DNA of 64,000 bases from Hymenobacter sp. UV11 (GCF_004684095.1 NZ_SRII01000003.1:186001-250000); one strand, 5' to 3'; positions 9,068-17,199 are shown, counted from the first letter of the stretch. Notes: generated by a model from the letters alone, not told the origin. Made by a program: numbers and translations.

Positions 9068-10891
9068 TTAATACACGTCTTCGAGGTAGCGGCGCTGCTT
9101 GCGCAGGTTCTTCACGTAGGCCGTGGCATCGTCGGCCGAGAGACCAGCTTCCTTCTCCACTACTTGAATAAGCGCCGTGTGCACGGCGTGGCCGAGGCGG
9201 GTTTTATCGCCGCACACGTAGAAGTGCGCGCCGTTTTCGAGCCAGCCAAACACGTCGCGGCTGTTCTCCAGCAGGCGGTCCTGCACGTACACTTTCTGGG
9301 CTTGGTCGCGCGAAAACGCCACGTCGAGTTGGGCCAGGCCGCCGCGCTTGAGGTGCTGCTGCCACTCGGCCTGGTACAGGAAGTCGGTGGTAAAGTGCGG
9401 GTTGCCAAACAGCAGCCAGTTGCGGCCGGTATTGCCCAGCTCCACCCGCTCCTCCACAAAGGCCCGGAACGGCGCCACGCCCGTGCCCGCGCCCACCATG
9501 ATGATGTCGGTGTCGCCGGCGGGGGGTAGGCGGAAATATTCGTTCTGCTGCACGTACACCCGCGCATCGTCGCCTACCGCCACGCGGTCAGCCAAAAACG
9601 ATGAGCACACGCCGTGCTTTCGCCGGCCGTGGGCCTCGTAGCGCACGGCGCTCACCGTGAGGTGCACCTCATCGGGGTGCGTTAGCAGGCTGCTGGCGAT
9701 GGAGTAAGCGCGGCTGGGCAGCGGCCGCAGCGTGTCGGCCAGGGCCTGGGCCGTGAGTTGGTCGGTGGGGAAGTCGGTGAGCAAGTCGGCCACATCGCGG
9801 CCGTAGAGGTAGGGTTGCAGGCGGGCCGAATCGGCCAGCAGGCCGTGCAATTCGGCGTGCGGGGCCAGGGCGGCGTAGCGCTCCAGCACGTCGCGGGTCA
9901 GCACCGTTAGCTCGCGGCGGCTGGCCAGCGCGGCGGCGAGGGGTAGGCTTTCGTCGCCGAGCTGCACCGGCGCCGTATCGCTGAGGCGCGCGGCTTGCAA
10001 TACCTCTTCCACCAGCGGGTTATGATTGACGGGCACCACCGCCAGCGCATCGCCGGGCGCGTAGTGTAGGCCCGCGCCCGCCAGGTCCAGCTCGATGTGG
10101 TACGTCTCCTTGTCCGAGCCGCGCCCGTTCAGCTGAATGCTGTCGAGCACCTTGGCCGACCAGGGGTTTTCGTGGGTGTATTCGGTAGTTATTGGGGCAA
10201 TTTCTGCGCCCACGCTTGCCGTGCTGGCAATGCCTACGCCGGCCGAAGCACCGCCTACGGGGCCGGCCAGCACGTCTAACACAGCAGCTACCCACTGCTC
10301 GGCCGGCGCTTTGAAAGCCACGTCCACATCCACCCGGTCGAGCAGACGGGTACCGCCCAGCTCGGCCAGCTTGTGGTCGAAGTCCTTGCCGGTCTGGCAG
10401 TAATGCAGGTAGCTTTTATCACCCAGCGCCAGCACTGCGTAGCGCAGCTTGGGTAGTTTGGGCGCCCGCGGGCCATTGATAAACTGGTGCAGCTCCTCGG
10501 CGCTGATGGGCGGGTCGCCCTCGCCGTGCGTGCTCACGATGACCAGCAGGTTTTGCTCCTGTGCCAGCTGCCGGGGGGCGTAGTCGTTCATATCGCGCAC
10601 CTCGGCGGCCAGGCCGCGCGTGACGGCGGCCGCGGCGGCCTGCTCGGCTATCTTCTTGCCGTTACCGGTGTGCGAGCCATATAGAATCGTAATTTTCTGA
10701 GTAGCCGGCGCCACGGCCGGCGCGGCCAAGGCGGCCGTCGGTACCGCGCCCGATATGCCTGCCGCGCCCTGCGCGGCCTGGCCGTAGAGGTAGCCGCTCA
10801 GCCACACCAGCTGCTGCGAGGTGAGGCCAGCGGTGAACTGCTGCAAAGCCGCCTCGTCGAGCGCGGGCGGGAGGGTAGGAAGCGTAGGCAT
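9068..10891 (-). CDS. cysJ: Sulfite reductase flavoprotein alpha subunit
   Basis: FMN/FAD diflavin reductase passing NADPH electrons to CysI. The 607 residues contain, in order, an N-terminal flavodoxin domain (ILYGSHTGNGKKIAEQ at about 70-85, VIVSTHGEGDPP), a linker, the FAD-binding region (RPLPSRAYSIASS and HGVCSSFLADR), and the NADPH-binding domain (MVGAGTGVAPFRAFVEER, then FGNPHFTTDFLYQAEW and a C-terminal YLEDVY). All cofactor motifs look intact. It follows cysN after a 68-nt gap that contains an inverted repeat. Confidence 0.95.
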   Translation of the reverse strand: MPTLPTLPPALDEAALQQFTAGLTSQQLVWLSGYLYGQAAQGAAGISGAVPTAALAAPAVAPATQKITILYGSHTGNGKKIAEQAAAAAVTRGLAAEVRDMNDYAPRQLAQEQNLLVIVSTHGEGDPPISAEELHQFINGPRAPKLPKLRYAVLALGDKSYLHYCQTGKDFDHKLAELGGTRLLDRVDVDVAFKAPAEQWVAAVLDVLAGPVGGASAGVGIASTASVGAEIAPITTEYTHENPWSAKVLDSIQLNGRGSDKETYHIELDLAGAGLHYAPGDALAVVPVNHNPLVEEVLQAARLSDTAPVQLGDESLPLAAALASRRELTVLTRDVLERYAALAPHAELHGLLADSARLQPYLYGRDVADLLTDFPTDQLTAQALADTLRPLPSRAYSIASSLLTHPDEVHLTVSAVRYEAHGRRKHGVCSSFLADRVAVGDDARVYVQQNEYFRLPPAGDTDIIMVGAGTGVAPFRAFVEERVELGNTGRNWLLFGNPHFTTDFLYQAEWQQHLKRGGLAQLDVAFSRDQAQKVYVQDRLLENSRDVFGWLENGAHFYVCGDKTRLGHAVHTALIQVVEKEAGLSADDATAYVKNLRKQRRYLEDVY

Positions 10892-10905
10892 GGATAGTAA
10901 TGGGG

Positions 10906-10966
10906 AATTTAGAATGAAGAATTAGAAACAGCGTAATTTTTAATTCTTCATTCCTCATCCTAAATT
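10906..10966. repeat. Inverted repeat between cysN and cysJ
   Basis: The left arm 10906-10924 pairs with 10941-10966, the right arm carrying a 7-nt insertion. The arms are AT-rich (related to the ATTCTTCATTC style) in a GC-rich neighbourhood. The cysN stop codon (10960-10962 on the complementary strand) lies in the right arm. It may affect mRNA processing or simply be a dispersed fold-back element. Confidence 0.6.
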
Positions 10967-12255
10967 GAAAAGATGGGTTCAACGGGTACTTCCTGGGTGA
11001 AATACTCGGGGTCGGTGGCGGCCACCAGGCCGGCTGCCAGGGTCGCGCCGGTCTGCTCATCCACCAGGATGAAGGCGCCGGTAGCGCGGTTTTGGCGGTA
11101 CTCGTCCACTACCAGGGGTAGGGCCGTCTTAAGCCGCACCCGCACGATGTCGTTTAGCTTGGCCTCGTCAGTTCCCTGGCTTTCAAAGGTTTCGATGTCG
11201 GTTTTTTGCAGAATGGTCGTCACCGATGCCTTCACCACGGCGGCGTGGTGCTGTACCAGCAGCTTGCGGCCGGCGCGCAGGGGGCGCTCGTCCATCCAGC
11301 ACAGGGTAGCTTCCAGCTCGCGCACCACGGCCGGGTGGGCCGTTATGGGCACGATGGTATCGCCGCGGCTCACGTCCACGTCGTCGCGCAGGCTCAGTAC
11401 CACACCCTGGGGCGCGGTGGCCGAGGCCACGGCCCGCTGGTCCACTTCAATCACGTCAATCACCGTTTCGAGGCCCGAAGGCCATACCCGCACCCGGTCG
11501 CCTACGCTATACGTACCGCTCTGAATACGACCCGCGTAGCCCCGGTAATCGGGTAGCTCCTCGGTCTGGGGCCGAATGACGTACTGCACCTGAAAGCGCG
11601 GCTCGTGAGGGTTGGCATCGGCCGGCACGGGCACGCTTTCCAGGTGCTCCAGCAGGCTCGGGCCGTGGTACCAGCCAATGTGCTTCGAGCGCTTCACCAC
11701 GTTGTCGCCGTGCAGCGCGCTCAGCGGAATGGCCACTACATGCGCCAGCTTCAGCTGCTCGGCAATTTCCTGGTAGTCAGCAACTATCTTCTGAAAAACG
11801 GCCTCGTCATAGCCCACCAAATCCAGTTTGTTTATGGCTAGCACAAACTGCCGGATGCCCAGCAGCGAGGCCAGCAGCGTATGGCGGCGTGTCTGCTCAA
11901 TCACGCCCTGGCGCGCATCCACCAGCACAATGGCCAGGTCAGCGTTGCTCGCGCCGGTTACCATGTTGCGGGTGTACTGCACGTGGCCCGGCGCATCGGT
12001 GATGATAAACTTGCGGCGGGGGGTAGTAAAGTACTTGTGCGCCACGTCAATCGTGATGCCCTGCTCGCGCTCAGCCTTGAGGCCGTCGGTTAGCAGGGCC
12101 AGGTCCACGTCGGTGCTATTGGTGGCGCTGCGCTTTTTTTCGAGCGTCGCCAGCACGTCCAGCGACACCGAGTCGCTGTCGTACAGCAAGCGGCCGATAA
12201 GGGTGCTCTTGCCGTCGTCGACGCTGCCGCAGGTGATAAATCGGAGAATATCCAT
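10960..12255 (-). CDS. cysN: Sulfate adenylyltransferase subunit 1 (GTPase)
   Basis: The GTPase subunit that drives APS synthesis by CysD. The 431 residues begin MDILRFITCGSVDDGKSTLIGR, the CysN-specific P-loop start, followed by the G2/G3 region DVAHKYFTT and DAPGHVQYTRNM and by NKLDL (G4). EF-Tu-like beta-barrel domains follow. There is no C-terminal APS kinase (CysC) fusion; this matters because CysH here looks like an APS rather than a PAPS reductase. It follows cysD in the same orientation, separated by a 162-nt gap filled by a long inverted repeat. Confidence 0.95.
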   Translation of the reverse strand: MDILRFITCGSVDDGKSTLIGRLLYDSDSVSLDVLATLEKKRSATNSTDVDLALLTDGLKAEREQGITIDVAHKYFTTPRRKFIITDAPGHVQYTRNMVTGASNADLAIVLVDARQGVIEQTRRHTLLASLLGIRQFVLAINKLDLVGYDEAVFQKIVADYQEIAEQLKLAHVVAIPLSALHGDNVVKRSKHIGWYHGPSLLEHLESVPVPADANPHEPRFQVQYVIRPQTEELPDYRGYAGRIQSGTYSVGDRVRVWPSGLETVIDVIEVDQRAVASATAPQGVVLSLRDDVDVSRGDTIVPITAHPAVVRELEATLCWMDERPLRAGRKLLVQHHAAVVKASVTTILQKTDIETFESQGTDEAKLNDIVRVRLKTALPLVVDEYRQNRATGAFILVDEQTGATLAAGLVAATDPEYFTQEVPVEPIFSI

Positions 12256-12282
12256 TGTTTAAGCTACTTGCGCTGGCGGGTG

Positions 12283-12410
12283 AACCTCACCCCCTACCCC
12301 TCTCTAAAAGAGAGGGGAGCCAGCCGATTTTTTTCCTGATAATTTTTTGGTTGCTACTACTTACTCCATCCGGCTCCCCTCTCTTTTGGAGAGGGGTAGG
12401 GGGTGAGGTT
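12283..12410. repeat. Fold-back element between cysD and cysN
   Basis: Two 39-nt arms, 12283-12321 and 12372-12410, are reverse complements with one difference. They enclose a 50-nt AT-rich spacer. Each arm contains the recurrent CCCCCTACCCC motif and a small internal hairpin (CTCTC..GAGAG). It sits inside an operon between two co-oriented genes, so any terminator activity would be polar. The arms look like a MITE or REPIN-type element. Confidence 0.85.
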
Positions 12411-12417
12411 TCGGGCG

Positions 12418-13332
12418 TTAGAAATACCCGTTGCGCTTGCGGTCTTCCATGCCGGTTTCCGACAGGTTATCATCGAGTCGGGTAGCGCCGCGCTCGCTCA
12501 CCTTGGCCAGCAGCAGGTCCTGAATAATGTCGTCAACTGAAGACGCGTCGCTCTCTACAGCGGCCGTGCAGGTCGAGTCGCCCACGGTGCGGAAGCGCAC
12601 GCGGCGGTTCACGATTTCGTCGGTATCGTCGAGGTTGAGGTGCTCGCTTAGGCCTAGCAGCTGGCCGCTGGGCAGCACCACGCACTGGCGCTCGTGCGAG
12701 AAGTAAATTTCGGGCAGCTCGATTTTCTCACGCTGAATGTAGTTCCACACGTCGAGCTCCGTCCAGTTCGAGATGGGGAACACGCGCACGTTTTCGCCCT
12801 TCTGAATGCGGCCGTTGTAGATGTTCCACAGCTCGGGGCGCTGGCGCTTGGGGTCCCACTGGCCAAAGTCGTCGCGCACCGAAAAAATGCGCTCCTTGGC
12901 GCGGGCCTTCTCCTCATCGCGCCGCGCCCCGCCAATGCAGGCATCAAACTCAAACTCCTCGATTACGTCGAGTAAAGTATAGGTTTGCAGTGGGTTACGG
13001 CTTGGGTATTTGCCGCCCGGCTCGTGCAGGCCGCGCTCCCGAATGGTGTCTTCCACCTTGCGCACAATCAGCTTTTCGCCCAGCGAAGCAACCAGCTTAT
13101 CGCGGTAGGAAATGATTTCCTCAAAATTGTGGCCCGTGTCGATGTGCACCAGCGGAAACGGAAACTTGCCCGGCCGAAAGGCCTTTTCGGCCAATCGCGT
13201 GAGGGCAATCGAGTCCTTGCCGCCCGAAAAAAGCAGCGCGGGCCGCTCAAACTGGCCGGCTACTTCGCGCAGAATGTGAATGGCTTCGGCCTCCAGGCGG
13301 TCGAGGTAGTCAAGGTGATGGGGGGTAGGCAT
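12418..13332 (-). CDS. cysD: Sulfate adenylyltransferase subunit 2
   Basis: Catalytic subunit that adenylates sulfate to APS using ATP, working with CysN. From the ATG at 13332 it is 304 residues, beginning MPTPHHLDYLDRLEAEAIHI, with the PP-loop signature LLFSGGKDSIALTRLA, the family block FPLVHIDTGHNF, and the C-terminal ETGMEDRKRNGYF. An ATG 11 codons further upstream is possible but gives an atypical N-terminus. It lies 70 nt after cysH in the same operon. Confidence 0.95.
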   Translation of the reverse strand: MPTPHHLDYLDRLEAEAIHILREVAGQFERPALLFSGGKDSIALTRLAEKAFRPGKFPFPLVHIDTGHNFEEIISYRDKLVASLGEKLIVRKVEDTIRERGLHEPGGKYPSRNPLQTYTLLDVIEEFEFDACIGGARRDEEKARAKERIFSVRDDFGQWDPKRQRPELWNIYNGRIQKGENVRVFPISNWTELDVWNYIQREKIELPEIYFSHERQCVVLPSGQLLGLSEHLNLDDTDEIVNRRVRFRTVGDSTCTAAVESDASSVDDIIQDLLLAKVSERGATRLDDNLSETGMEDRKRNGYF

Positions 13333-13402
13333 TTGCGTAGAAATAATTGCCCGTTGAAGGGGCATCTTTTGATAGAAATAGCGTAGGTAAAATAGTGCCC
13401 GG

Positions 13403-14161
13403 CTAGCCTGGTACCTGCTCTACCACCGGGTCGAGGCCCTGGTGGGCGGTGGTGTCGTGCAGGCCGCACTCCTTGGCGTCGGCGTTTTCCCACCACCAGC
13501 GGCCGGCCCGGAAATCTTCGCCCGGCTGGATGGCCCGCGTGCAGGGAGCGCAGCCGATGCTCACGAAGCCCTGCTGGTGCAGCGGGTTAGTGGGCACGCC
13601 GTGCTGCTGGGTGAAGGAGAACGTGTCGTCCCAGGTCCACTCAAACAGCGGGTGCACCTTAATGAGCTGGTGGCCGCCGTCCCATTCCACCGGGTGCATG
13701 TGCTGGCGGTTGGCCGACTGCTCGGCCCGGATGCCAGTGAGCCAAATCTGCTGCCCCGCCAGGGCCCGCGCCAGCGGCTCCACCTTGCGGACGTGGCAGC
13801 ACTCCTTGCGGTTAGCTATGCTCTCGTAGAAGCTGTTCGGGCCCTTCGTCGTCACGAGCGCTTCGAGGCTAGCGGCCTGAGGCGCAAATACTTCGATGGG
13901 CTGCTCGTAGCGCAGCAGCGTCTTGTTCCAGGTCGAGTACGTCTCCTGAAAGTTGCGGCCCGTGTCGAGCGTAAACACCCGCACCGGCAACTCGTTGGCA
14001 AAAATGAGGTGGCTCAGCGCCTGGTCTTCCAGTCCAAAAGAGGTCGAAAACGACACCCGGCCGGGAAAGCGCTCGGCCACGGCCCGGATAATTTCCAGCG
14101 CGGAATGCCCGGCCAATTCGCGGCGTAGGTCAGTGACCTGGGCCTCAAGCGTACTATCCAT
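13403..14161 (-). CDS. cysH: Adenylyl-sulfate (APS) reductase, CysH family
   Basis: First protein-coding gene of the sulfate operon, 252 residues from the ATG at 14161. The PP-loop region is ERFPGRVSFSTSFGLEDQ. Two Cys pairs are visible, NRKECCHVRK and SIGCAPCTRA, plus KECGLH at the C-terminus. The CC...CxxC set is the 4Fe-4S signature of APS reductases (EC 1.8.4.10) and is absent from PAPS reductases, so the substrate is predicted to be APS. This agrees with the absence of cysC. An ATG 20 codons upstream (14221) is rejected because it lies inside the terminator hairpin. Expression is probably set by the upstream SAM riboswitch. Confidence 0.92.
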   Translation of the reverse strand: MDSTLEAQVTDLRRELAGHSALEIIRAVAERFPGRVSFSTSFGLEDQALSHLIFANELPVRVFTLDTGRNFQETYSTWNKTLLRYEQPIEVFAPQAASLEALVTTKGPNSFYESIANRKECCHVRKVEPLARALAGQQIWLTGIRAEQSANRQHMHPVEWDGGHQLIKVHPLFEWTWDDTFSFTQQHGVPTNPLHQQGFVSIGCAPCTRAIQPGEDFRAGRWWWENADAKECGLHDTTAHQGLDPVVEQVPG

Positions 14162-14203
14162 GATGAAAGGGGGGGTAGGGGTTTTCGCAGGCCGGCTACC
14201 GCC

Positions 14204-14253
14204 AAAAAAGCGGGCCGACACGCGGAGTTGCTTCAGCTAGACCGCACCGGCCC
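14204..14253 (-). terminator. Attenuator hairpin ahead of cysH
   Basis: On the minus strand, arms 14242-14253 and 14212-14225 form a GC-rich stem with a small internal loop, followed immediately by six T (plus-strand A at 14204-14209). It lies 43 nt upstream of the cysH start codon and about 190 nt downstream of the SAM aptamer. Its position, inside the leader and before the first gene, makes it the likely expression platform, stopping transcription when SAM is plentiful. An antiterminator pairing was not traced. Confidence 0.75.
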
Positions 14254-14416
14254 AGAGAAACAGTAAAAACCCAAATGAGTAAGGTAGCCGACTGGCTGCT
14301 AAAAGATTAAGCAGCTTTAACAGCTCCGCATAGCTCCCGAGCGCATTCGGCTGGAGCAGCACATACAACAACACCCATGCTGTAAAGCAGCAAGCGAGGT
14401 GGTCGTAAAGCGGAGG
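14237..14416 (-). other. Hydrophobic open frame in the cys leader
   Basis: Between the SAM aptamer and the attenuator, one minus-strand frame stays open for 59 codons from a TAA at 14417-14419 to a TAG at 14237-14239. The frame has no ATG but has in-frame GTG and TTG codons. The translation is strongly hydrophobic (AWVLLYVLLQPN, LLKLLNLLAASR, FGFLLFLWAGAV) and reads like two membrane segments. Its stop codon falls in the attenuator loop. It could be a leader peptide, a decayed gene or chance. Confidence 0.3.
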
Positions 14417-14439
14417 TTAAGTGAGCGGCACACGGCAAC

Positions 14440-14539
14440 TTGTTTTTATATGGTCAGGACTTGGCACCGTTCCAGCAAATAGCTGGGGGTTGCCGGCGTT
14501 TCGTCGAGCCTGTCTCTCCACGCCTCTGTATAAAAACAA
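14440..14539 (-). promoter_or_regulatory. SAM-I (S-box) riboswitch
   Basis: Read on the minus strand from 14539 to 14440, the RNA shows the S-box core in order: AGAGGCGTGGAGAGAC, GGCTCGACGAAAC, CCGGCAACC, a P3 hairpin CCAGCTATTTGCTGG, then GGTGCCAAGTCCTG. An 11-bp P1 stem closes it, pairing 14529-14539 with 14440-14450. All highly conserved S-box blocks are recognisable. S-box RNAs bind S-adenosylmethionine and turn off sulfur or methionine genes. Here it leads into the cysH-to-TauE operon, so excess SAM would shut down sulfate assimilation. Confidence 0.92.
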
Positions 14540-14566
14540 TCCTTCTGGCAAGAGGAATTGATGCTG

Positions 14567-14598
14567 CAAAGGTAGAGCAGGAATTCTGAAAATTCCAA
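14567..14598 (-). promoter_or_regulatory. Promoter of the SAM riboswitch leader
   Basis: On the minus strand a TTG (plus 14596-14598) precedes TACCTTTG (plus 14567-14574) by 21 nt. This matches the Bacteroidota promoter form TTG-N(19-21)-TAnnTTTG. Initiation a few bases downstream would start the transcript about 20-25 nt before the S-box P1 stem. Confidence 0.7.
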
Positions 14599-14622
14599 AC
14601 AGTCTGGTAAACGCCTGAACGT

Positions 14623-14658
14623 CAACGGGCGGCCCCTCGTCAGAGAAGCCGCCCGTTG
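14623..14658. terminator. Hairpin downstream of pruA
   Basis: Eleven-base arms at 14623-14633 and 14648-14658 are perfectly complementary and GC-rich. The hairpin lies between the pruA stop and the promoter of the cys leader, where a pruA terminator is expected. No strong T run follows, so intrinsic termination is only moderately supported. Confidence 0.5.
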
Positions 14659-14702
14659 GTCTTGACTGCAGTATAAGTCAGGGGGTAGGGATTTTGTTTG
14701 TA

Positions 14703-14722
14703 GCATAGGCTTCAGCCTATGC
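14703..14722. repeat. Small palindrome after pruA
   Basis: Eight-base arms with a TTCA loop (GCATAGGC/GCCTATGC), preceded by TTTGTAG. The GTAGCATA...CTTnAGC style closely resembles the arm of the larger inverted repeat at 16418-16505 on the other side of pruA, so pruA is flanked by two related palindromes. Confidence 0.55.
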
Positions 14723-14741
14723 GTAATTGCGTACGCACGGC

Positions 14742-16406
14742 CTACAGCCCCTTATCCAAATTCAAATCCTCCTCCGGCTCAGCACCCATAAATGGGTAAG
14801 GATACTCCACCGGCGGATTAAACGTTTCCTTGAGCGCGCGCGGCGATACCCAACGCTGCAAGTTGAGCAGCGAGCCGGCCTTGTCATTAGTACCTGAGGC
14901 ACGAGCCCCACCGAAAGGCTGCTGGCCCACCACCGCGCCGGTCGGCTTATCGTTGATGTAAAAGTTGCCGGCCGCATTCACCAGTTTCTTGGTAGCCAGG
15001 TCGATGGCGTAGCGGTCCTGCGAGAAAATGGCGCCGGTGAGGGCGTAGGGCGAGGTCGAATCCACCAGTTCCAGCGTTTGCTCGAACTCGTTTTCGTCGT
15101 ACACATACACCGTCACCACGGGGCCAAACAGCTCCTCGCACATGGTCACGTATTTCGGGTCTTTGGCCCGAATCACGGTGGGCTGCACGAAGTAGCCTTT
15201 CGACTTGTCGTGGTGGCCGCCCACCACAATTTCAGCGTCGGGGCTGGCCTTGGCCTCGTCAATAAACTTGGCCAGTTTATCGAAGCTGGCTTCGGTGATT
15301 ACGGCATTGATGAAGTTGGTAAAGTCCTCCACGTCACCCATTTTCATCGACTCCACGTCCTGCTTCACGTAGCCCAGTATCTCATCGGCCAGGTTAGACG
15401 GTAGGTACACCCGCGAGGCCGCCGAGCACTTCTGGCCCTGGTACTCAAACGCGCCGCGTGAGATGCCCGTGGCCACCGCCTTGGCGTGGGCCGAAGGGTG
15501 CGCCACAATGAAGTCCTTGCCGCCGGTTTCGCCCACAATGCGGGGGTAGGACTTGTAGCGGTGGATATTCTGCCCGATTTCGCCCCAGATGGTCTGGAAC
15601 ACCTTGGTCGAGCCTGTGAAGTGGATGCCCGCGAAGTCGCGGTGCTTGAAAATAACGTCGCCGGCCACCGGCCCATCCACGTAAATCAGGTTGATAACGC
15701 CCGCCGGCACGCCGGCTTCGATGAACAGTTCCATCAGCACCTGCGCCGAGTAAATCTGGGGGTAGGCGGGCTTCCACACCACCACGTTGCCCATGAGCGC
15801 GGCCGCCACCGGCAGGTTGGCGGCGATGGACGTGAAGTTGAACGGCGTGAGCGCAAACACGAAGCCTTCGAGCGGGCGGTGCTCCAGGCGGTTCCACATG
15901 CCGGGCGCCGACTCGGGCTGCTGGCGATATATTTCCTGGGCAAAATACACGTTAAAGCGCAGAAAATCAATTAGCTCGCACGCCGCGTCAATCTCCGCCT
16001 GAAACGCGTTCTTGCTCTGGCCCAGCATGGTGGCCGCGTTAATCCGGGCGCGGTAGGGACCGGCCAGCAGCTCGGCGGCCTTCAGAAAAATGGCGGCGCG
16101 CTCCTCCCAGGGCAGGCCGGCCCAGGCCGTGCGGGCGGCCAGCGCCGCCTCAATAGCCTGAGTCACGTGGCTGGCGTCGCCCTCGTGAAAATGGGCCAGC
16201 ACGTGCTGGTGGTCGTGGGGCGGGCTCAGTGGCAGCATACGGCCGGTGCGCACCTCCTGGCCACCAATGTGCATCGGAATGTCGCGCTCGACCTGCTTGA
16301 TGCGCTTCAGCTCTTTCACCAGCTCGGTGCGCTCGGGCGCGCCGGGCGCATAGCCTTTCACAGGCTCATTGACGGGGGTAGGGACGCGGAAAAAGGCGTT
16401 GGACAT
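14742..16406 (-). CDS. pruA: 1-pyrroline-5-carboxylate dehydrogenase
   Basis: NAD-dependent aldehyde dehydrogenase converting L-glutamate gamma-semialdehyde to glutamate, the second step of proline catabolism. The 554-residue length and the N-terminus (VPTPVNEPVKGYAPGAPER) match the stand-alone P5C dehydrogenase of Bacteroidota rather than bifunctional PutA. The catalytic Cys lies in EYQGQKCSAASRVYLP and the general-base Glu in IVGETGGKDF. The C-terminal FGGARASGTNDKAG block is the usual oligomerisation end. Proline dehydrogenase is not in the window. Confidence 0.95.
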   Translation of the reverse strand: MSNAFFRVPTPVNEPVKGYAPGAPERTELVKELKRIKQVERDIPMHIGGQEVRTGRMLPLSPPHDHQHVLAHFHEGDASHVTQAIEAALAARTAWAGLPWEERAAIFLKAAELLAGPYRARINAATMLGQSKNAFQAEIDAACELIDFLRFNVYFAQEIYRQQPESAPGMWNRLEHRPLEGFVFALTPFNFTSIAANLPVAAALMGNVVVWKPAYPQIYSAQVLMELFIEAGVPAGVINLIYVDGPVAGDVIFKHRDFAGIHFTGSTKVFQTIWGEIGQNIHRYKSYPRIVGETGGKDFIVAHPSAHAKAVATGISRGAFEYQGQKCSAASRVYLPSNLADEILGYVKQDVESMKMGDVEDFTNFINAVITEASFDKLAKFIDEAKASPDAEIVVGGHHDKSKGYFVQPTVIRAKDPKYVTMCEELFGPVVTVYVYDENEFEQTLELVDSTSPYALTGAIFSQDRYAIDLATKKLVNAAGNFYINDKPTGAVVGQQPFGGARASGTNDKAGSLLNLQRWVSPRALKETFNPPVEYPYPFMGAEPEEDLNLDKGL

Positions 16407-16417
16407 AGGGTAGGGAA

Positions 16418-16505
16418 TGTAGCATACGCTTTAGCGTGTGCAGGTTAGCATCTGGGGTGGGGTAGGGTGGTTGCTAGTACGCACACGCTAATAGCGTATG
16501 CTACA
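16418..16505. repeat. Fold-back element between YjjG gene and pruA
   Basis: Arms 16418-16441 and 16481-16505 are reverse complements with a single 1-nt difference and enclose a 39-nt spacer that itself contains the GGGGTAGGG motif. The stop codon of the adjacent minus-strand phosphatase gene (16501-16503) lies inside the right arm. The left arm begins 12 nt upstream of the pruA start. Confidence 0.85.
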
Positions 16506-17199
16506 AAAAGTCGCGCAGCTCGGCCAGGCTGCTGATTTCGTAGGTCGTTTCGGCAAAGTGCCGGCGCTTGTCGGGGTTGAAATATACCTGGTCGATGCCG
16601 GAATTATAAGCCCCTAATACGTCGCATTCGAGGTTGTCGCCCACCATCAGGCTCTCGGCGGCGGTGGCGCCGGTGCGGGCCAGCGCGTGGGCAAACATGC
16701 GCGGGTCGGGCTTGAGGTGGCCGCTGTGCTCGGAGGTAATCACTTCCTCGAAGTACCGCTTCAGGTCCGACGATTGCAGCTTGATGTGCTGCACATCCTC
16801 AAAGCCGTTGGTAATCAAATGCAAGTGGTAGCCCTTGCCCTGCAAATAGTCCAGCACGTCGTGCGTGTGCGGAAACACGGCCGCCTTATAGGGCAGAATG
16901 TCGGTGAAGCGCGCCGACATATCGGTGGGCACGTCGGCCTCGGCCACGCCCAGCCGGGTGAGCGTGCGCACGAAGCGCACCTCGCGCAGCTGCTGCTGCG
17001 TCACCTTGTTGCTCTGGTAGAGGCGCCACAGCGCGTGGTTCACGTCGCGGTAGCGGGTGCTGAACTCGGCAAACGAGAACAGCCCGTGGCGGCCTAGGTC
17101 GTACTCAGCAAAGAGCTGCTCCAGCGTTTCGTGGGCGTTGGTTTCAAAGTCCCAGAGCGTGTGGTCGAGGTCAAAAAACAGGTGGCGGTAGGCTTTCAT
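16501..17199 (-). CDS. HAD-family noncanonical pyrimidine nucleotidase (YjjG type)
   Basis: Haloacid-dehalogenase-superfamily phosphatase, 232 residues. Motif I is FFDLDHTLWDF (the DxD nucleophile pair). Motif II is LITNGFED, motif III the lysine in SEHSGHLKPDPRMF, and motif IV is MVGDNLECDVLGA. The order and the W after the DxDxT motif fit the YjjG nucleotidase subfamily, which hydrolyses noncanonical pyrimidine monophosphates. Substrate assignment rests on family similarity. Its stop codon comes from a fold-back repeat. Confidence 0.85.
   Translation of the reverse strand: MKAYRHLFFDLDHTLWDFETNAHETLEQLFAEYDLGRHGLFSFAEFSTRYRDVNHALWRLYQSNKVTQQQLREVRFVRTLTRLGVAEADVPTDMSARFTDILPYKAAVFPHTHDVLDYLQGKGYHLHLITNGFEDVQHIKLQSSDLKRYFEEVITSEHSGHLKPDPRMFAHALARTGATAAESLMVGDNLECDVLGAYNSGIDQVYFNPDKRRHFAETTYEISSLAELRDFL

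Noticed and set aside
14446..14706. An 86-codon minus-strand frame
   Set aside because: It covers the leader promoter and the SAM riboswitch. The RNA motifs explain the sequence better, and the protein has no recognisable feature.
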